A DNA stretch of 64,000 bases from Lachnospiraceae bacterium (GTDB lineage Bacteria; Bacillota; Clostridia; Lachnospirales; Lachnospiraceae). This document shows positions 16,022 to 24,758 of this stretch, one piece after another. The stretch spans positions 1-64,000 of the forward strand of contig QXWO01000027.1 of assembly GCA_009911035.1 (NCBI GenBank). The letters are read 5' to 3'. Made by a program: the position numbers and the translations under genes. The notes below the pieces were generated by a model, which saw nothing but the letters and a program-made list of their open reading frames with translations, did no database searches and was not told the origin of the DNA. Each line of letters starts with the position of its first letter. Position 1 is the first letter of the stretch.

Positions 16022-17110
16022 TTAATATTCCGAACTTTCCATATAGTTCATGTACTTTACCACCATAAGCGCTATCCTGAACGTGATAGCATCCTCAAAC
16101 ACCCTAAGATCCAGCCCGGTACTCTTCTGGAGTTTATCCAGCCGGTAAACCAGCGTATTTCTATGTATAAACAACTGCCGGGAGGTTTCGGATACATTCA
16201 GGCTGTTCTCGAAGAACTTGCTGATGGTCGTCAATGTCTCCTCGTCAAATTCGTCAGGGCTTCTGCCGCCGAAAATTTCCTTAATAAACATTTTACACAG
16301 CGGAATGGGAAGCTGGTAAATCAGACGCCCAATTCCAAGCTCGCTGTACGCAATAATATTTCTCTCGTCAAAGAAAATCTTTCCTACGTCCATGGCCATC
16401 TTGGCTTCCTTGTAGGAACGGCTGACCTCCTTGATTTCCCGGACCACCGTACCGTAGGCAACACGCACGCCCTTCATGCCTTCCTTTGTAAGGAAACTTT
16501 CCATACTTGCCGCCGCTTTCTCAATTTCCCTGAAGCTGTCGTTCTCCGACAAATCCTTTACCACAATTACATTATTTTCATCTACAGCCGTAATGAAATC
16601 CTTGCTGTTACTTCCAAAGAAAGTCCTCATTGCTTCCAAGACATTACTGTCTTTTCCGTTGGCGGTCTCAATAATCATGACCACCCGCTTCACATCCGTC
16701 TGTATGTGAAGTTTCTTGGCCCGGCTGTAAATATCAATAAGAAGGAGATTGTCCAGCAGGAGATTTTTGATAAAGTTATCCTTATCAAAGCGCTCCTTGT
16801 AGGCCACCAGCAGATTCTGTATCTGAAAAGCCGCCATCTTGCCTATCATATAAACATCCTCACCAATGCCTGCCGCAATCAGCACATACTCAAGCTGTTG
16901 TTCATCAAAAATCTTAAAATACTGATAACCTTTTATTTCCTGAGAATCCGCCGGGGATTTTGCAAATTCCACCGTTTCCGGCCCGCATGCGGACATATTT
17001 GCCGCTGTGGATGCCGCTTCCTTTCCGTCAGTATCCATCACACAAAAATCTACTCTGGCAATTGTTTTCAGTCCATCAATTGTATTCTGTAATATCTGAT
17101 TTGAAATCAT
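16022..17110 (-). CDS. CdaR/PucR-type transcriptional regulator
   Basis: A 362-residue regulator with an N-terminal putative diacid/sugar-sensing region (residues 1-130), a central GGDEF-like CdaR domain (about 140-270) and a C-terminal PucR helix-turn-helix (NSLNVSETSRQLFIHRNTLVYRLDKLQ). The start was put at ATG 17110, preceded by AAAGGAGAGGGG; an upstream extension lacks a ribosome binding site. In well-studied relatives such proteins control sugar-diacid use, but here the nearest genes are ftsEX, so the target is unknown. Confidence 0.85.
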   Translation of the reverse strand: MISNQILQNTIDGLKTIARVDFCVMDTDGKEAASTAANMSACGPETVEFAKSPADSQEIKGYQYFKIFDEQQLEYVLIAAGIGEDVYMIGKMAAFQIQNLLVAYKERFDKDNFIKNLLLDNLLLIDIYSRAKKLHIQTDVKRVVMIIETANGKDSNVLEAMRTFFGSNSKDFITAVDENNVIVVKDLSENDSFREIEKAAASMESFLTKEGMKGVRVAYGTVVREIKEVSRSYKEAKMAMDVGKIFFDERNIIAYSELGIGRLIYQLPIPLCKMFIKEIFGGRSPDEFDEETLTTISKFFENSLNVSETSRQLFIHRNTLVYRLDKLQKSTGLDLRVFEDAITFRIALMVVKYMNYMESSEY

Positions 17111-17367
17111 TAACCCCTCTCCTTTAGCAATTCTCAAAACTATGCAAATGAAACAACTATTCCTTTATATATTTTCCTTTCCTGACAAACTCTTTTTTCC
17201 ATTTTAATATAATTGTACAAAAAAATCTACCTGTATTTGTGATTTTTTTGTGTACTTTGGATGATTTTTGGGCTTTTTTTCCATTCCATTTTTTGTCATT
17301 GTATGATATACTACTATACAGGAACTATCTTGTTTTCCAATATTTTATAACAGAAAGGAATGATTAG

Positions 17368-17556
17368 ATGAATATTCCACAAGTATCAACTGCTCTGGCT
17401 AACGTACAAATCAACGACCAGATTGGGGTTGCCATGCTTAGCAAAGCTATGGAAAGTTCCGAAGCAGAAGGTGCCAGCCTAATCAATATGATGGACCGCT
17501 CCATGGAACTGTCTGTCAACCCTTATGTGGGTGGCAACATTGATATGCTGGTATAA
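17368..17556 (+). CDS. YjfB-family putative motility protein
   Basis: A 62-residue protein starting MNIPQVSTALANVQINDQIG, with a helical middle (AMLSKAMESSEAEGASLINMMD) and the ending VNPYVGGNIDMLV. The terminal NPxxGGNxD motif and the length match YjfB proteins, often annotated as motility-associated and controlled with late flagellar genes in Firmicutes. AGAAAGGAATG precedes the ATG. It is a single gene on the plus strand that converges with a CPBP protease gene seven bases away. I could not find a clear sigma-D box upstream; its presence supports a flagellated host. Confidence 0.85.
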   Translation: MNIPQVSTALANVQINDQIGVAMLSKAMESSEAEGASLINMMDRSMELSVNPYVGGNIDMLV

Positions 17557-17563
17557 TCCGGCA

Positions 17564-18499
17564 TTACCTTAACAGCATGAAAAGAATTTTGTATACAGTT
17601 GACATGAGAATACCAGTCATCATGCTGACACAAAGGATAAGACCCAGTACGAGCGGTACTGTGACCATCTTATCCTTTTTTTCTTTCCTGCCGTTCCAGA
17701 TCCAGCGCAGTACTTCGCTTCTGCCTTCGTTTGCGCCGATCCACACAAGCGCTGCCCAGGCCAGGGGCAGCGTGACTGCCGCCAGTATTACATAGCCTCC
17801 AATCATTATCATAAGAGAATCTGTTGTGATTGATACTGCCTGGCTGGCCGCATTGGCATCAGTCTGCAGTGCCAGATACATCAATACTGCCTGACTTCCG
17901 TTTATAAGTCCGTGATAAATAATGGATGCCCACAGACTCCCTGTAACTTCCACCAGAAGCACTGCCCATATACCCATTACAAAGGCATAGGCCGCCTGAT
18001 TAAAATTCATATGCACCAGCGCAAAAATAAGAGCAGAAAGGAGCATTGCCTTAAAGGCGCTTCCCGCTCTTTTATAAGAATGGTAAAAAGCCCCCCGGCA
18101 GGTAATTTCTTCAAACACAGGCGCAATAATTCCTACCGATACAAACAAAGCCCCAAACCGGGTCTGCTGGCTTTCCATCATGGCCGCCACTTCATTTTCC
18201 ACCCAGATCTGTGAAATCAGATTAAAAAGCGTCAGCACCGGCACACTTAAAAAAGTGAAAAGCACCGTCATCAGCACTGTACTTATCTTAATCTTATGAA
18301 ATCCCAAAAAGGACAGACATTTTTCTTTGGAAACCAGTACAAATAAAAATATAGGGACCGCCACCACGATCTCACAAATCAGATTGCTCAAAAAAATACT
18401 GTCTGCAATAAAGGGAAAAAACAGGCCTATTGATATTATCACGCCTATATAGCACAAAATCGTGATCAGAAACGACCAGTTTGCTTTCTTTCCGTTCAT
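17564..18499 (-). CDS. CPBP-family intramembrane protease
   Basis: A 311-residue membrane protein with about eight helices. The conserved CPBP motifs are present: EEITCRGAF (EExxxR), a histidine in ALVHMNFNQ and another in IIYHGLINGSQ. This family includes Rce1-like prenyl-protein proteases, PrsW-like and bacteriocin-immunity proteins; the substrate is unknown here. Its start overlaps the stop of cvfB by four bases (ATGA), so the two are translated together. It is complete, in contrast with the truncated relative at 1708. Confidence 0.88.
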   Translation of the reverse strand: MNGKKANWSFLITILCYIGVIISIGLFFPFIADSIFLSNLICEIVVAVPIFLFVLVSKEKCLSFLGFHKIKISTVLMTVLFTFLSVPVLTLFNLISQIWVENEVAAMMESQQTRFGALFVSVGIIAPVFEEITCRGAFYHSYKRAGSAFKAMLLSALIFALVHMNFNQAAYAFVMGIWAVLLVEVTGSLWASIIYHGLINGSQAVLMYLALQTDANAASQAVSITTDSLMIMIGGYVILAAVTLPLAWAALVWIGANEGRSEVLRWIWNGRKEKKDKMVTVPLVLGLILCVSMMTGILMSTVYKILFMLLR

Positions 18500-19356
18500 T
18501 TACCCTGCCTTTCCTGCACCTTGCTTATACCGTTCTGTTCTATTGCAATCAGGCGCTGTTTGTAAAGACTGCCCACTGCGCGCTTAAATTCGTTTTTGCT
18601 CATACCGGTAGCTTCCCTGATCAGTTCCGCACTGGCTTTGTCATTGAAAGGAAGCCGGCCGCCGCACTCTTCTAACATCTCCATAATTTTTCCGGCATCC
18701 CTGCCCATCTGGATATAAGCTTTCTCCCGAAGGCTCAAAGTCAGTTTACCGTCTTCAAGGACTTCCGCGACCCGTGCCTTTACCATATCTCCGACACGCA
18801 CGCCTTTCGCCGGTTCTCTCTGGGGAATCAGCCCGCTGTAGCAGTCGTCCACTGCCACAAAAACGCCGAACCTATCGCTGATTTCGTAAACCCTTCCTTC
18901 CACTTTATCATCCTTCTGATAAGGACTGTCAAGACGCAGATAGGGATACACCTTCATGGTGGTACAGAGCCGTCCGCTCTTGTCTACATACAGGGCCGCC
19001 AGACATTCCTCCCCCGGCTCCACCCTTTTTGTCTGCTCCCTGAAAGGTAGAAGCAGGTCCTTTTCCAGTGTCCATCCCAGAAAAGCGCCTATTTTTCCGA
19101 CTTCCTTCACTTCAAGAACAGCTGTCTCCCCTACGGAAATTTCCGTCTGCCTTGTAGTTGCAATCAGACGGTCTTTGGAATCCCTGTAAATAAACACATC
19201 TATTATGTCTCCTATTTCCGCATCCCGGGAAACTTCTTTTCCAGGCAGGAGAACCTTTTCTTCCGGCTGCGCTTCTTCTATGGTATCAGCCAGATACACA
19301 CCAAATTCTACCTTTTTAACAATTGCAAGTTCCTGTCTTTTTCCAATCTCAATCAC
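18496..19356 (-). CDS. cvfB: CvfB-like S1 RNA-binding protein
   Basis: A 286-residue protein with tandem S1-like RNA-binding domains (about residues 5-65, 70-135 and 145-210) and a C-terminal winged helix (AELIREATGMSKNEFKRAVGSLYKQRL), the CvfB/YitL layout. CvfB binds RNA and affects virulence and expression in Staphylococcus and related Firmicutes. The ATG overlaps no other gene upstream. The downstream CPBP gene overlaps its stop, an arrangement that links the two functions only by co-expression. Confidence 0.92.
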   Translation of the reverse strand: MIEIGKRQELAIVKKVEFGVYLADTIEEAQPEEKVLLPGKEVSRDAEIGDIIDVFIYRDSKDRLIATTRQTEISVGETAVLEVKEVGKIGAFLGWTLEKDLLLPFREQTKRVEPGEECLAALYVDKSGRLCTTMKVYPYLRLDSPYQKDDKVEGRVYEISDRFGVFVAVDDCYSGLIPQREPAKGVRVGDMVKARVAEVLEDGKLTLSLREKAYIQMGRDAGKIMEMLEECGGRLPFNDKASAELIREATGMSKNEFKRAVGSLYKQRLIAIEQNGISKVQERQGK

Positions 19357-19613
19357 GTCTTTGCCAACTCCCTTTCTGAATCTCCGCGTTGCAGCTTATC
19401 ATAATTGTCTCTAAATTATAGCATGAACTATGCAAAGAAACAGCATTTTATTAAAAATTTATTTAAAGCGCCTTCCCATTGCTTTGAGGCCTGCCAGAAT
19501 ATGCAGCGCCAAAATGCATGACATGGCTGCTTACTGTCTAAAATTATACCATAGCCGACTATAACTCTCAAAGATATTTTCTTTTCCCTATCCGCTCTAT
19601 GCAGTAATGAACA

Positions 19614-19642
19614 AGGCACACCACCCTTAAAGTGGTATGCCT
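19614..19642 (-). terminator. Hairpin after the thioesterase gene
   Basis: In the roughly 320-base gap between cvfB and the thioesterase gene, AGGCATACCAC and GTGGTGTGCCT pair fully on the minus strand with a seven-base loop; TTGTT follows. On the plus strand one pair is lost, so it fits the minus-strand gene. I see nothing else in this gap. Confidence 0.55.
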
Positions 19643-19674
19643 GTTTTTATAATTACGCCATAACGTATTTATAT

Positions 19675-20391
19675 TCACCGGTTATCTTCCGTAAGTTCCA
19701 CAATGCAGCAGAGCGCGCCTTCTTTATCCTTAAGCGCTGTCACATATTTTCCATTCTCCAAAAACGCCGTATAAGGGACAAGCACATCTCCCAGCATTAC
19801 CTGCTTTTTGTATTCCGCCCTAAGCTGCTTTACTTCGCATTTCCTTCCAAGGCTGTCTATGGCAATCCTTACAAACTGTCCGTTGTTCACATGGTGGTTG
19901 GTGTCCAGATGATGCTCCTTTATCTGCACCGGCTCCCCTTCTGCCAAATCTTCCGGCAGCCCAATCCTTCTGGGCGCATAGTCCATATCCAGCTTTGGCT
20001 CCAGTCCATATCCTTCCATCATACCCTTAGGCGGCTTTACCGGCCTTCCCGTCTCCGTGTCCAGAAGACTCCATATGGTATTGGCGCAGGCAAGCCGCTT
20101 TCCCTCTCTATCTGTCATAAGAAAGTTCCTGTACCCTATAAAGCCCTTAAAATCATACGGCGCGGTTCCTACCGAAACCATTTCCCCAAGCTTCGGATAC
20201 CTTTGTGCCACAATCTGCCAGGAGGACATCACCCAGACCAGATGCCTTTCCTTTAAATAATCAACGCCTAAGCCTATATCCTCTGAATGAAAGGTGGAAC
20301 AGTCCTGAAAATAATCCAGTAAAGATTCCAGCCTTAAACGGCCTGTTTCATCCAGTTCACTGTATCTGATTCTGCTGTTAAAACTGTACAT
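19675..20391 (-). CDS. Acyl-ACP thioesterase
   Basis: A 238-residue double hotdog-fold protein. The first hotdog carries SRIRYSELDETGRLRLESLLDYFQDCSTFHSEDIG; the second carries the catalytic motif HHLDTNHHVNNGQFVRIA (Asn-His). WSLLDTETGRP is typical of bacterial FatA/FatB relatives. It releases free fatty acids from acyl carrier protein, a common activity in anaerobic gut Clostridia. GGAAGGAAAG lies ahead of the ATG. It is a single gene with a 17-base palindrome about 50 bases before its start. Confidence 0.92.
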   Translation of the reverse strand: MYSFNSRIRYSELDETGRLRLESLLDYFQDCSTFHSEDIGLGVDYLKERHLVWVMSSWQIVAQRYPKLGEMVSVGTAPYDFKGFIGYRNFLMTDREGKRLACANTIWSLLDTETGRPVKPPKGMMEGYGLEPKLDMDYAPRRIGLPEDLAEGEPVQIKEHHLDTNHHVNNGQFVRIAIDSLGRKCEVKQLRAEYKKQVMLGDVLVPYTAFLENGKYVTALKDKEGALCCIVELTEDNR

Positions 20392-20438
20392 ATCTTTCCT
20401 TCCAATCCCTGTTATGTCTGTTGGTCATCCGTTCTGGG

Positions 20439-20455
20439 GCGTGTTTGAAACACGC
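20439..20455. promoter_or_regulatory. Palindrome ahead of the thioesterase gene
   Basis: GCGTGTTTGAAACACGC is a perfect 8-1-8 dyad. A one-base centre is too tight for an RNA hairpin and suggests a protein-binding site. A partial relative (GCGTGCTTGAAAA) occurs near 11720, so it may instead be a scattered small repeat. No regulator can be assigned. Confidence 0.35.
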
Positions 20456-20501
20456 TCTAAAGACCTGATACCATGCAGATTATACCACGAACCGCCGTAA
20501 A

Positions 20502-20534
20502 GATACAGCATTTTAAATTTATTTACGCTGTATC
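20502..20534 (-). terminator. Possible hairpin terminator behind the HAD gene
   Basis: GATACAGC and GCTGTATC form an 8-bp stem around a 17-base AT-rich loop, about 80 bases after the HAD phosphatase stop. The following TTTACGG is a weak T run, so this is a possible terminator of the long sugar operon. Confidence 0.35.
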
Positions 20535-20615
20535 CGCTCAAATTCCTCAAAAAAATCAAGCTGCTTTATGATCCCGCCGCAGAGTATAACACTTGATTTC
20601 CAAGTCTGCATCACA

Positions 20616-21479
20616 CTACACTTGTCCACGCAGGAATTCCAGAAAAGCATCCACACCTCCTCCTACCCGTTCTACCCCTGCGGGACGCTTCCCCGTCAGT
20701 TCCGACACGTCAAAGAAATCCCCCGATGCAGTTTTTTCGGTACGCATAAAACTGTCGCTCCCGTAAATGCCATCTTCAATTCCTACATACTCGTCCCCCC
20801 AGAAAGAACACTCCTCCGCCCTGATACCCTTTTCCTTATAAAGGCAGTCAAGAATTGCATCCACATTACTGCTTTTACTGGAAATTCCTACCTCCAGATA
20901 CTTTGCATCGCAGGTAGGCGCCGCATCAATGCCATGCATCTTTCCCACCTCTTCTGAAAGGCGGATCAATTCTCCCAGTCCGCCTGTAATACCGTGGGAT
21001 CTAAGGCTTCTTTTCAGCAGCTCCAGCTCGTCAGCCTGCATAAAAAGGTTATCCCCACGCTGGCTGGACACCATTAAATCAATTTTACAGTAATTGGGCC
21101 TGCTGAATACAATATCCGTGTCAAAATCATATTCATTTTTCAGCTCCATATGGATATCAAAACAAGTTCTGTGTATCTTTTCAAGCAGTTCCTTATCCGG
21201 TATCCTGTGAGAAAAGATAACGGGCGCTCCTTCTGTAAAGGAGTAATTGTAAGCGCCCCTTCCCAGCCCCAGGTACAAATTGTCCAACTGCTTATGGGTA
21301 AAATATTTTTCGATATTTCCCCCTGCTATATTTTCGTAAGTAGTGCCGCTGATAATTGCCAGCTTTACTCCCCTCTCAAGAAGAGGCTTCATTGCCGAAA
21401 CCGCATCCTCCGCAGGCGCCTTTCTGGACATAACTGCCGTCCCGTCCCAGTCAAAAAAAATTGCTTTATATTTTTTCAT
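20616..21479 (-). CDS. HAD-superfamily phosphatase (Cof-like)
   Basis: A 287-residue HAD hydrolase. Motif I is FFDWDGTAV (about residues 8-16), motif II lies in LAIISGTTYENI and motif IV in ECSFWGDEYVGIEDG. A large C2-type cap between II and IV is typical of sugar-phosphate phosphatases. It overlaps the GH65 gene by 14 bases. GH65 phosphorylases release beta-glucose 1-phosphate and are usually paired with a beta-phosphoglucomutase; this protein lacks the small helical cap of that enzyme, so it more likely dephosphorylates a sugar phosphate or an intermediate. It ends the operon. Confidence 0.82.
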   Translation of the reverse strand: MKKYKAIFFDWDGTAVMSRKAPAEDAVSAMKPLLERGVKLAIISGTTYENIAGGNIEKYFTHKQLDNLYLGLGRGAYNYSFTEGAPVIFSHRIPDKELLEKIHRTCFDIHMELKNEYDFDTDIVFSRPNYCKIDLMVSSQRGDNLFMQADELELLKRSLRSHGITGGLGELIRLSEEVGKMHGIDAAPTCDAKYLEVGISSKSSNVDAILDCLYKEKGIRAEECSFWGDEYVGIEDGIYGSDSFMRTEKTASGDFFDVSELTGKRPAGVERVGGGVDAFLEFLRGQV

Positions 21480-23808
21480 AGTAATCCCCTTTATGCCTTA
21501 GTTCTGTCTCTTTCCCATCTGCAAAAATAGTAACCGGAACATCGTTCAACAGTCTATATACCGTTTTTCCGGCTTCCGTGTGAATCTGTATGTCACTGCC
21601 CCGGTAATGGACAGAAAAGGTATAGCTTTTCCATTTCCGCGGCAGGGAGGGCTTAAATTCCAGACGGTCATTATTAGTCCGAAGCCCTGCAAAGCCAAAT
21701 ACGATTCCCTGCCATGTACCTGCCATATTGGCAGCATGAATGCCCGCATAAAAATTATTGTGGTAATCGTCAAGATCCATTCTGGCCGACTGCGAGAAAT
21801 ACTCATATGCTTCCTCCTCATAACCGATCTGGGAAGCCAGTATGCCGAAAATACAGGTGGACAAAGAAGAATGATGCAGTGTCACCTGCTGGTAAAAATC
21901 ATAATTCCTCTTTAGTTCTTCCTCCGTAAAGTAATTGCTGTGCAGAAGCATCCCCAGAATTGCATCCGCCTGCTTTGACATTCTCTGACGGAAGATGAAA
22001 AGCGGGTGGTAATTTTCGTAAAGCAAATGCCTTTTTTCTTCGGGGATCTTAGACTCATCCCATCGCTTACGCATCAGGAATCCATCATCAAGGGGATAAA
22101 TTTTCTTTTGTTCATCATAGGGAAAATACATGTTGTCAATTATTTTTTTCCAGTACAGGGTTTCTTCTTCCGTTACTCCAAGGCGGCTGGCCAGCTCCTC
22201 ACAGATCCTGGGATTTCTTTCCTTTATAGTTTCCAGCGCCCAGAGCGCACTCTTTAAATTTTCCCTTGCCATCAGATTGGTATAAAAATTATTATCCACA
22301 ATGGCATTATACTCGTCCGGCCCTGTCACCGCACAGATACAGTATTTTCCACCCCGGCTCTCCGCAAAGTCCCCCACATCCGCGTATACCCGGGCCGTTT
22401 CAATAAGGACCTCCGCCCCCTTTTTTTCCAGATATTCATAATCTCCGTTAACATCCATGTACAGTCTGAATGCATAGGCAATGTCTCCATTTATATGATA
22501 CTGTGCCGTGCCCAGCGGGAAATAAGTGGATGCTTCCTTCCCGTTAATGGTTCTCCAGGGATATAAAGCGCCCTTTTCATGTCCTAATACCCTTGCCCTG
22601 GCTCTGGCTTCATCCAGGGTGTCATATCTGTAATCCAGAAGGGCTCTTGCCAGTTCCTTATCCGTATAAATGAATACCGGAAGCACATACATTTCCGTAT
22701 CCCAGAAATAATGCCCCTCATATCCCTCTCCGGTCAGTCCCTTTGCCCCCATTCCGGTTCTTCCATCCCTCCCTGCTGCCTGCATAATGTGAAACAGATT
22801 AAACCGTATTCCCTGCTGTAGTCTGTCATCCCCTTCAATCCGGATATCTGCCTTTTCCCAGAAGTCCTTCATATAAACAGCCTGACTTTCCTTAAGCTTT
22901 TCCGCTCCCCAGCCTCCTGCCTGATCCAGGATCTCTTTCAAAAAACTTTTCATTTCCCCGCGCGGCATATCCAGAGAAGAGGTATAAACAAGGTATTTGC
23001 AGACCACTATTGTCTCCTTTTCTTTTCCTTCCAGCTCCAGACTTATCCAGGCTTCGGATTTTTCCTTATCTACCCCTCCCTGCGCAGACACAAGCCTTCC
23101 TGCGGCTGTTTCATGTCTGCCCATGCACGCCATGGTAAGATCACTGTTCTTTGTGGTGCCTTCATAGTAAAAGTCCATTCCATCTGCCTGCAATTTATCA
23201 CAACAAAGATGGGGGCCGAAGGGGCCGTAATCCACCAATGGGTTTGTAATACGTGTGTGGTTTTCCACCTGTCCTTCCAGCAGAGACTTTATCTGAATCC
23301 TGCCAGAAAAATTCAGCGGCGTGATCTGTATTTTCATAACCATCAGGTTTTTGCAGTCCATAGCACAGAATCTTTCTGTATACAGCTTTACTTCTTTTCC
23401 TTCCGGCGACTGCCATACCGTTTCCCTGCCCACAAAACCTTCCTTCATATGCAGTTTTCTCTGATGGCTGCAAATTTTCCCCTTAAATAGATCCAGTTTT
23501 TCATCTCCAAGGAAAATATATGTCGTCTTCATGTTAGGCAGATTCAGCAGAGACTGGCTGGTAAGGGGGAATCCATAATTCCACTCCCCATACCGGATTG
23601 ACTCGCTTTCATAAAACCCGTTGATAAAGTTTCCTTCCAGCCCTTCCTCCGGTGTAAATGCATACCCTTCCTCAAAAGTCCCCCTGCTTCCCAGATACCC
23701 GTTAGACAGGGCAAAGGTCGTCTCATTCCTGTAGTTGGTTTCTTTCTTAAATTCCTGTTCCGTTATAGTCCATGGTTCCACCGGATAAATTGGTTCTTTT
23801 AATTTCAT
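21466..23808 (-). CDS. Glycoside hydrolase family 65 disaccharide phosphorylase
   Basis: A 780-residue enzyme with the GH65 layout: N-terminal beta-sandwich, helical linker, (alpha/alpha)6 barrel and C-terminal beta domain. The barrel shows GHYFWDTEMYVLP, a catalytic acid glutamate in VTGPDEYNAIVDNN and a phosphate-site motif in TLHHSSLSTCIFG. Family members reversibly phosphorolyse alpha-glucosides such as maltose, trehalose, kojibiose or nigerose, giving beta-glucose 1-phosphate. Sequence alone does not decide the substrate. It is co-transcribed with sugar importer genes and, unusually, with a PIG-L deacetylase, so an amino-sugar-containing disaccharide is possible but unproven. Confidence 0.93.
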   Translation of the reverse strand: MKLKEPIYPVEPWTITEQEFKKETNYRNETTFALSNGYLGSRGTFEEGYAFTPEEGLEGNFINGFYESESIRYGEWNYGFPLTSQSLLNLPNMKTTYIFLGDEKLDLFKGKICSHQRKLHMKEGFVGRETVWQSPEGKEVKLYTERFCAMDCKNLMVMKIQITPLNFSGRIQIKSLLEGQVENHTRITNPLVDYGPFGPHLCCDKLQADGMDFYYEGTTKNSDLTMACMGRHETAAGRLVSAQGGVDKEKSEAWISLELEGKEKETIVVCKYLVYTSSLDMPRGEMKSFLKEILDQAGGWGAEKLKESQAVYMKDFWEKADIRIEGDDRLQQGIRFNLFHIMQAAGRDGRTGMGAKGLTGEGYEGHYFWDTEMYVLPVFIYTDKELARALLDYRYDTLDEARARARVLGHEKGALYPWRTINGKEASTYFPLGTAQYHINGDIAYAFRLYMDVNGDYEYLEKKGAEVLIETARVYADVGDFAESRGGKYCICAVTGPDEYNAIVDNNFYTNLMARENLKSALWALETIKERNPRICEELASRLGVTEEETLYWKKIIDNMYFPYDEQKKIYPLDDGFLMRKRWDESKIPEEKRHLLYENYHPLFIFRQRMSKQADAILGMLLHSNYFTEEELKRNYDFYQQVTLHHSSLSTCIFGILASQIGYEEEAYEYFSQSARMDLDDYHNNFYAGIHAANMAGTWQGIVFGFAGLRTNNDRLEFKPSLPRKWKSYTFSVHYRGSDIQIHTEAGKTVYRLLNDVPVTIFADGKETELRHKGDYYEKI

Positions 23809-23830
23809 TGCATTTTTCTCCGTTACACTT

Positions 23831-24670
23831 TTATTTTTCTTTTATCTCCCAGAATACTTCATCTGCCTTTATAAATGCATACAAAAATTCCACAGCATCC
23901 TCCTTTAAGGCGTGTACATGCTTTGATAGGGCTTCCACTTTTTTATTCCGGTCCGGCTCCATACTGCGCATACTTTCCGGCACCGGAAAGCTGACTCTGT
24001 CCTCCCACTTTAAAGACCCCTTATCAAAGTCAGGAGGGCATGAAAAAGGCACCATTTCCTCACTTCTTTCCGGCCATATGTGATCCCCGGCTTTGGAGTG
24101 GGCCACCCCGCTGTACAGGACAGGAACATAGCCATTTGCTTTTTCTTCTTTCAGAACTTCCAACACAAACAGATACAAACCACTGTGATCCCCATGGATG
24201 TCTTCCAGCGAAGTGGTAAATATGGTGTCCGGCTTATTAAGCATAAAAATAGTTCTTAAATCCTCTTTAAAATTCTTTCTGGTATACTCCCCCGCCCTGC
24301 CATAATATTCTGAATGAAAGTCCGGCTTATTTTTCATCCCGTAAGTTACGTCAGAGCAATGGCCCTTATGAATCCTGCTTTCCTCCTTTTCATAGTAAAG
24401 GCTGTAAAGAAAGCTTTCTTCCCCGTTCATCCCTGTGTCTGCATATCCCATAAAAATAATGTTTTCCAAAGGCAGCCCGAGGACTGCCAGCCCGGCTGCT
24501 GTCTCCGGCAGGCGGATGCTTCCGGTTTCCATGTCTGTTCCCTCATAGTCACCGTTCGTAGCTATTACCACCGTAACCTTTTTGCCATTCTTTACCGCCC
24601 GTTCAATAATCCCCCCGGCCATCAACACCTCATCATCCTCGTGAGGTACGATTATCATGATATTTTCCAT
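23831..24670 (-). CDS. PIG-L family deacetylase
   Basis: A zinc-dependent deacetylase of about 279 residues with the family motif PHEDDEVLMAGG near the start and HGDHSGLYLF around residue 170 as further metal ligand. Members remove acetyl groups from GlcNAc-type sugars (GlcNAc-PI, mycothiol, bacillithiol, chitobiose). No signal peptide is seen, so it acts in the cytoplasm, where imported sugars arrive. ATG 24670 was chosen; ATG 24682 is an alternative, while a longer TTG start is unlikely. It lies between the permease and GH65 genes in one operon, 22 bases before GH65, implying a step in the same pathway. Confidence 0.85.
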   Translation of the reverse strand: MENIMIIVPHEDDEVLMAGGIIERAVKNGKKVTVVIATNGDYEGTDMETGSIRLPETAAGLAVLGLPLENIIFMGYADTGMNGEESFLYSLYYEKEESRIHKGHCSDVTYGMKNKPDFHSEYYGRAGEYTRKNFKEDLRTIFMLNKPDTIFTTSLEDIHGDHSGLYLFVLEVLKEEKANGYVPVLYSGVAHSKAGDHIWPERSEEMVPFSCPPDFDKGSLKWEDRVSFPVPESMRSMEPDRNKKVEALSKHVHALKEDAVEFLYAFIKADEVFWEIKEK

Positions 24671-24731
24671 ATTTATACCCATGCCTTTCCCGTATGGGCC
24701 CTTCCCATGTGGGAATAGGCCCAAATACGTA

Positions 24732-24755
24732 GATTGAAAATTTCAATTTTCAATC
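24732..24755. other. Intercistronic hairpin after the MalG-like gene
   Basis: GATTGAAAAT and ATTTTCAATC form a perfect 10-bp stem with a four-base loop just after the permease stop. It separates importer genes from enzyme genes and may reduce read-through or protect the upstream mRNA. Confidence 0.45.
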
Positions 24756-24758
24756 TTT

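Noticed and set aside
16163-17092. A 309-codon open frame on the plus strand
   Set aside because: Antisense to the CdaR-like regulator; no ribosome binding site and no domain.
17157-17367. Sigma-D promoter for the YjfB gene
   Set aside because: The AT-rich stretch has no TAAA-N15-GCCGATAA match; only weak vegetative boxes occur.
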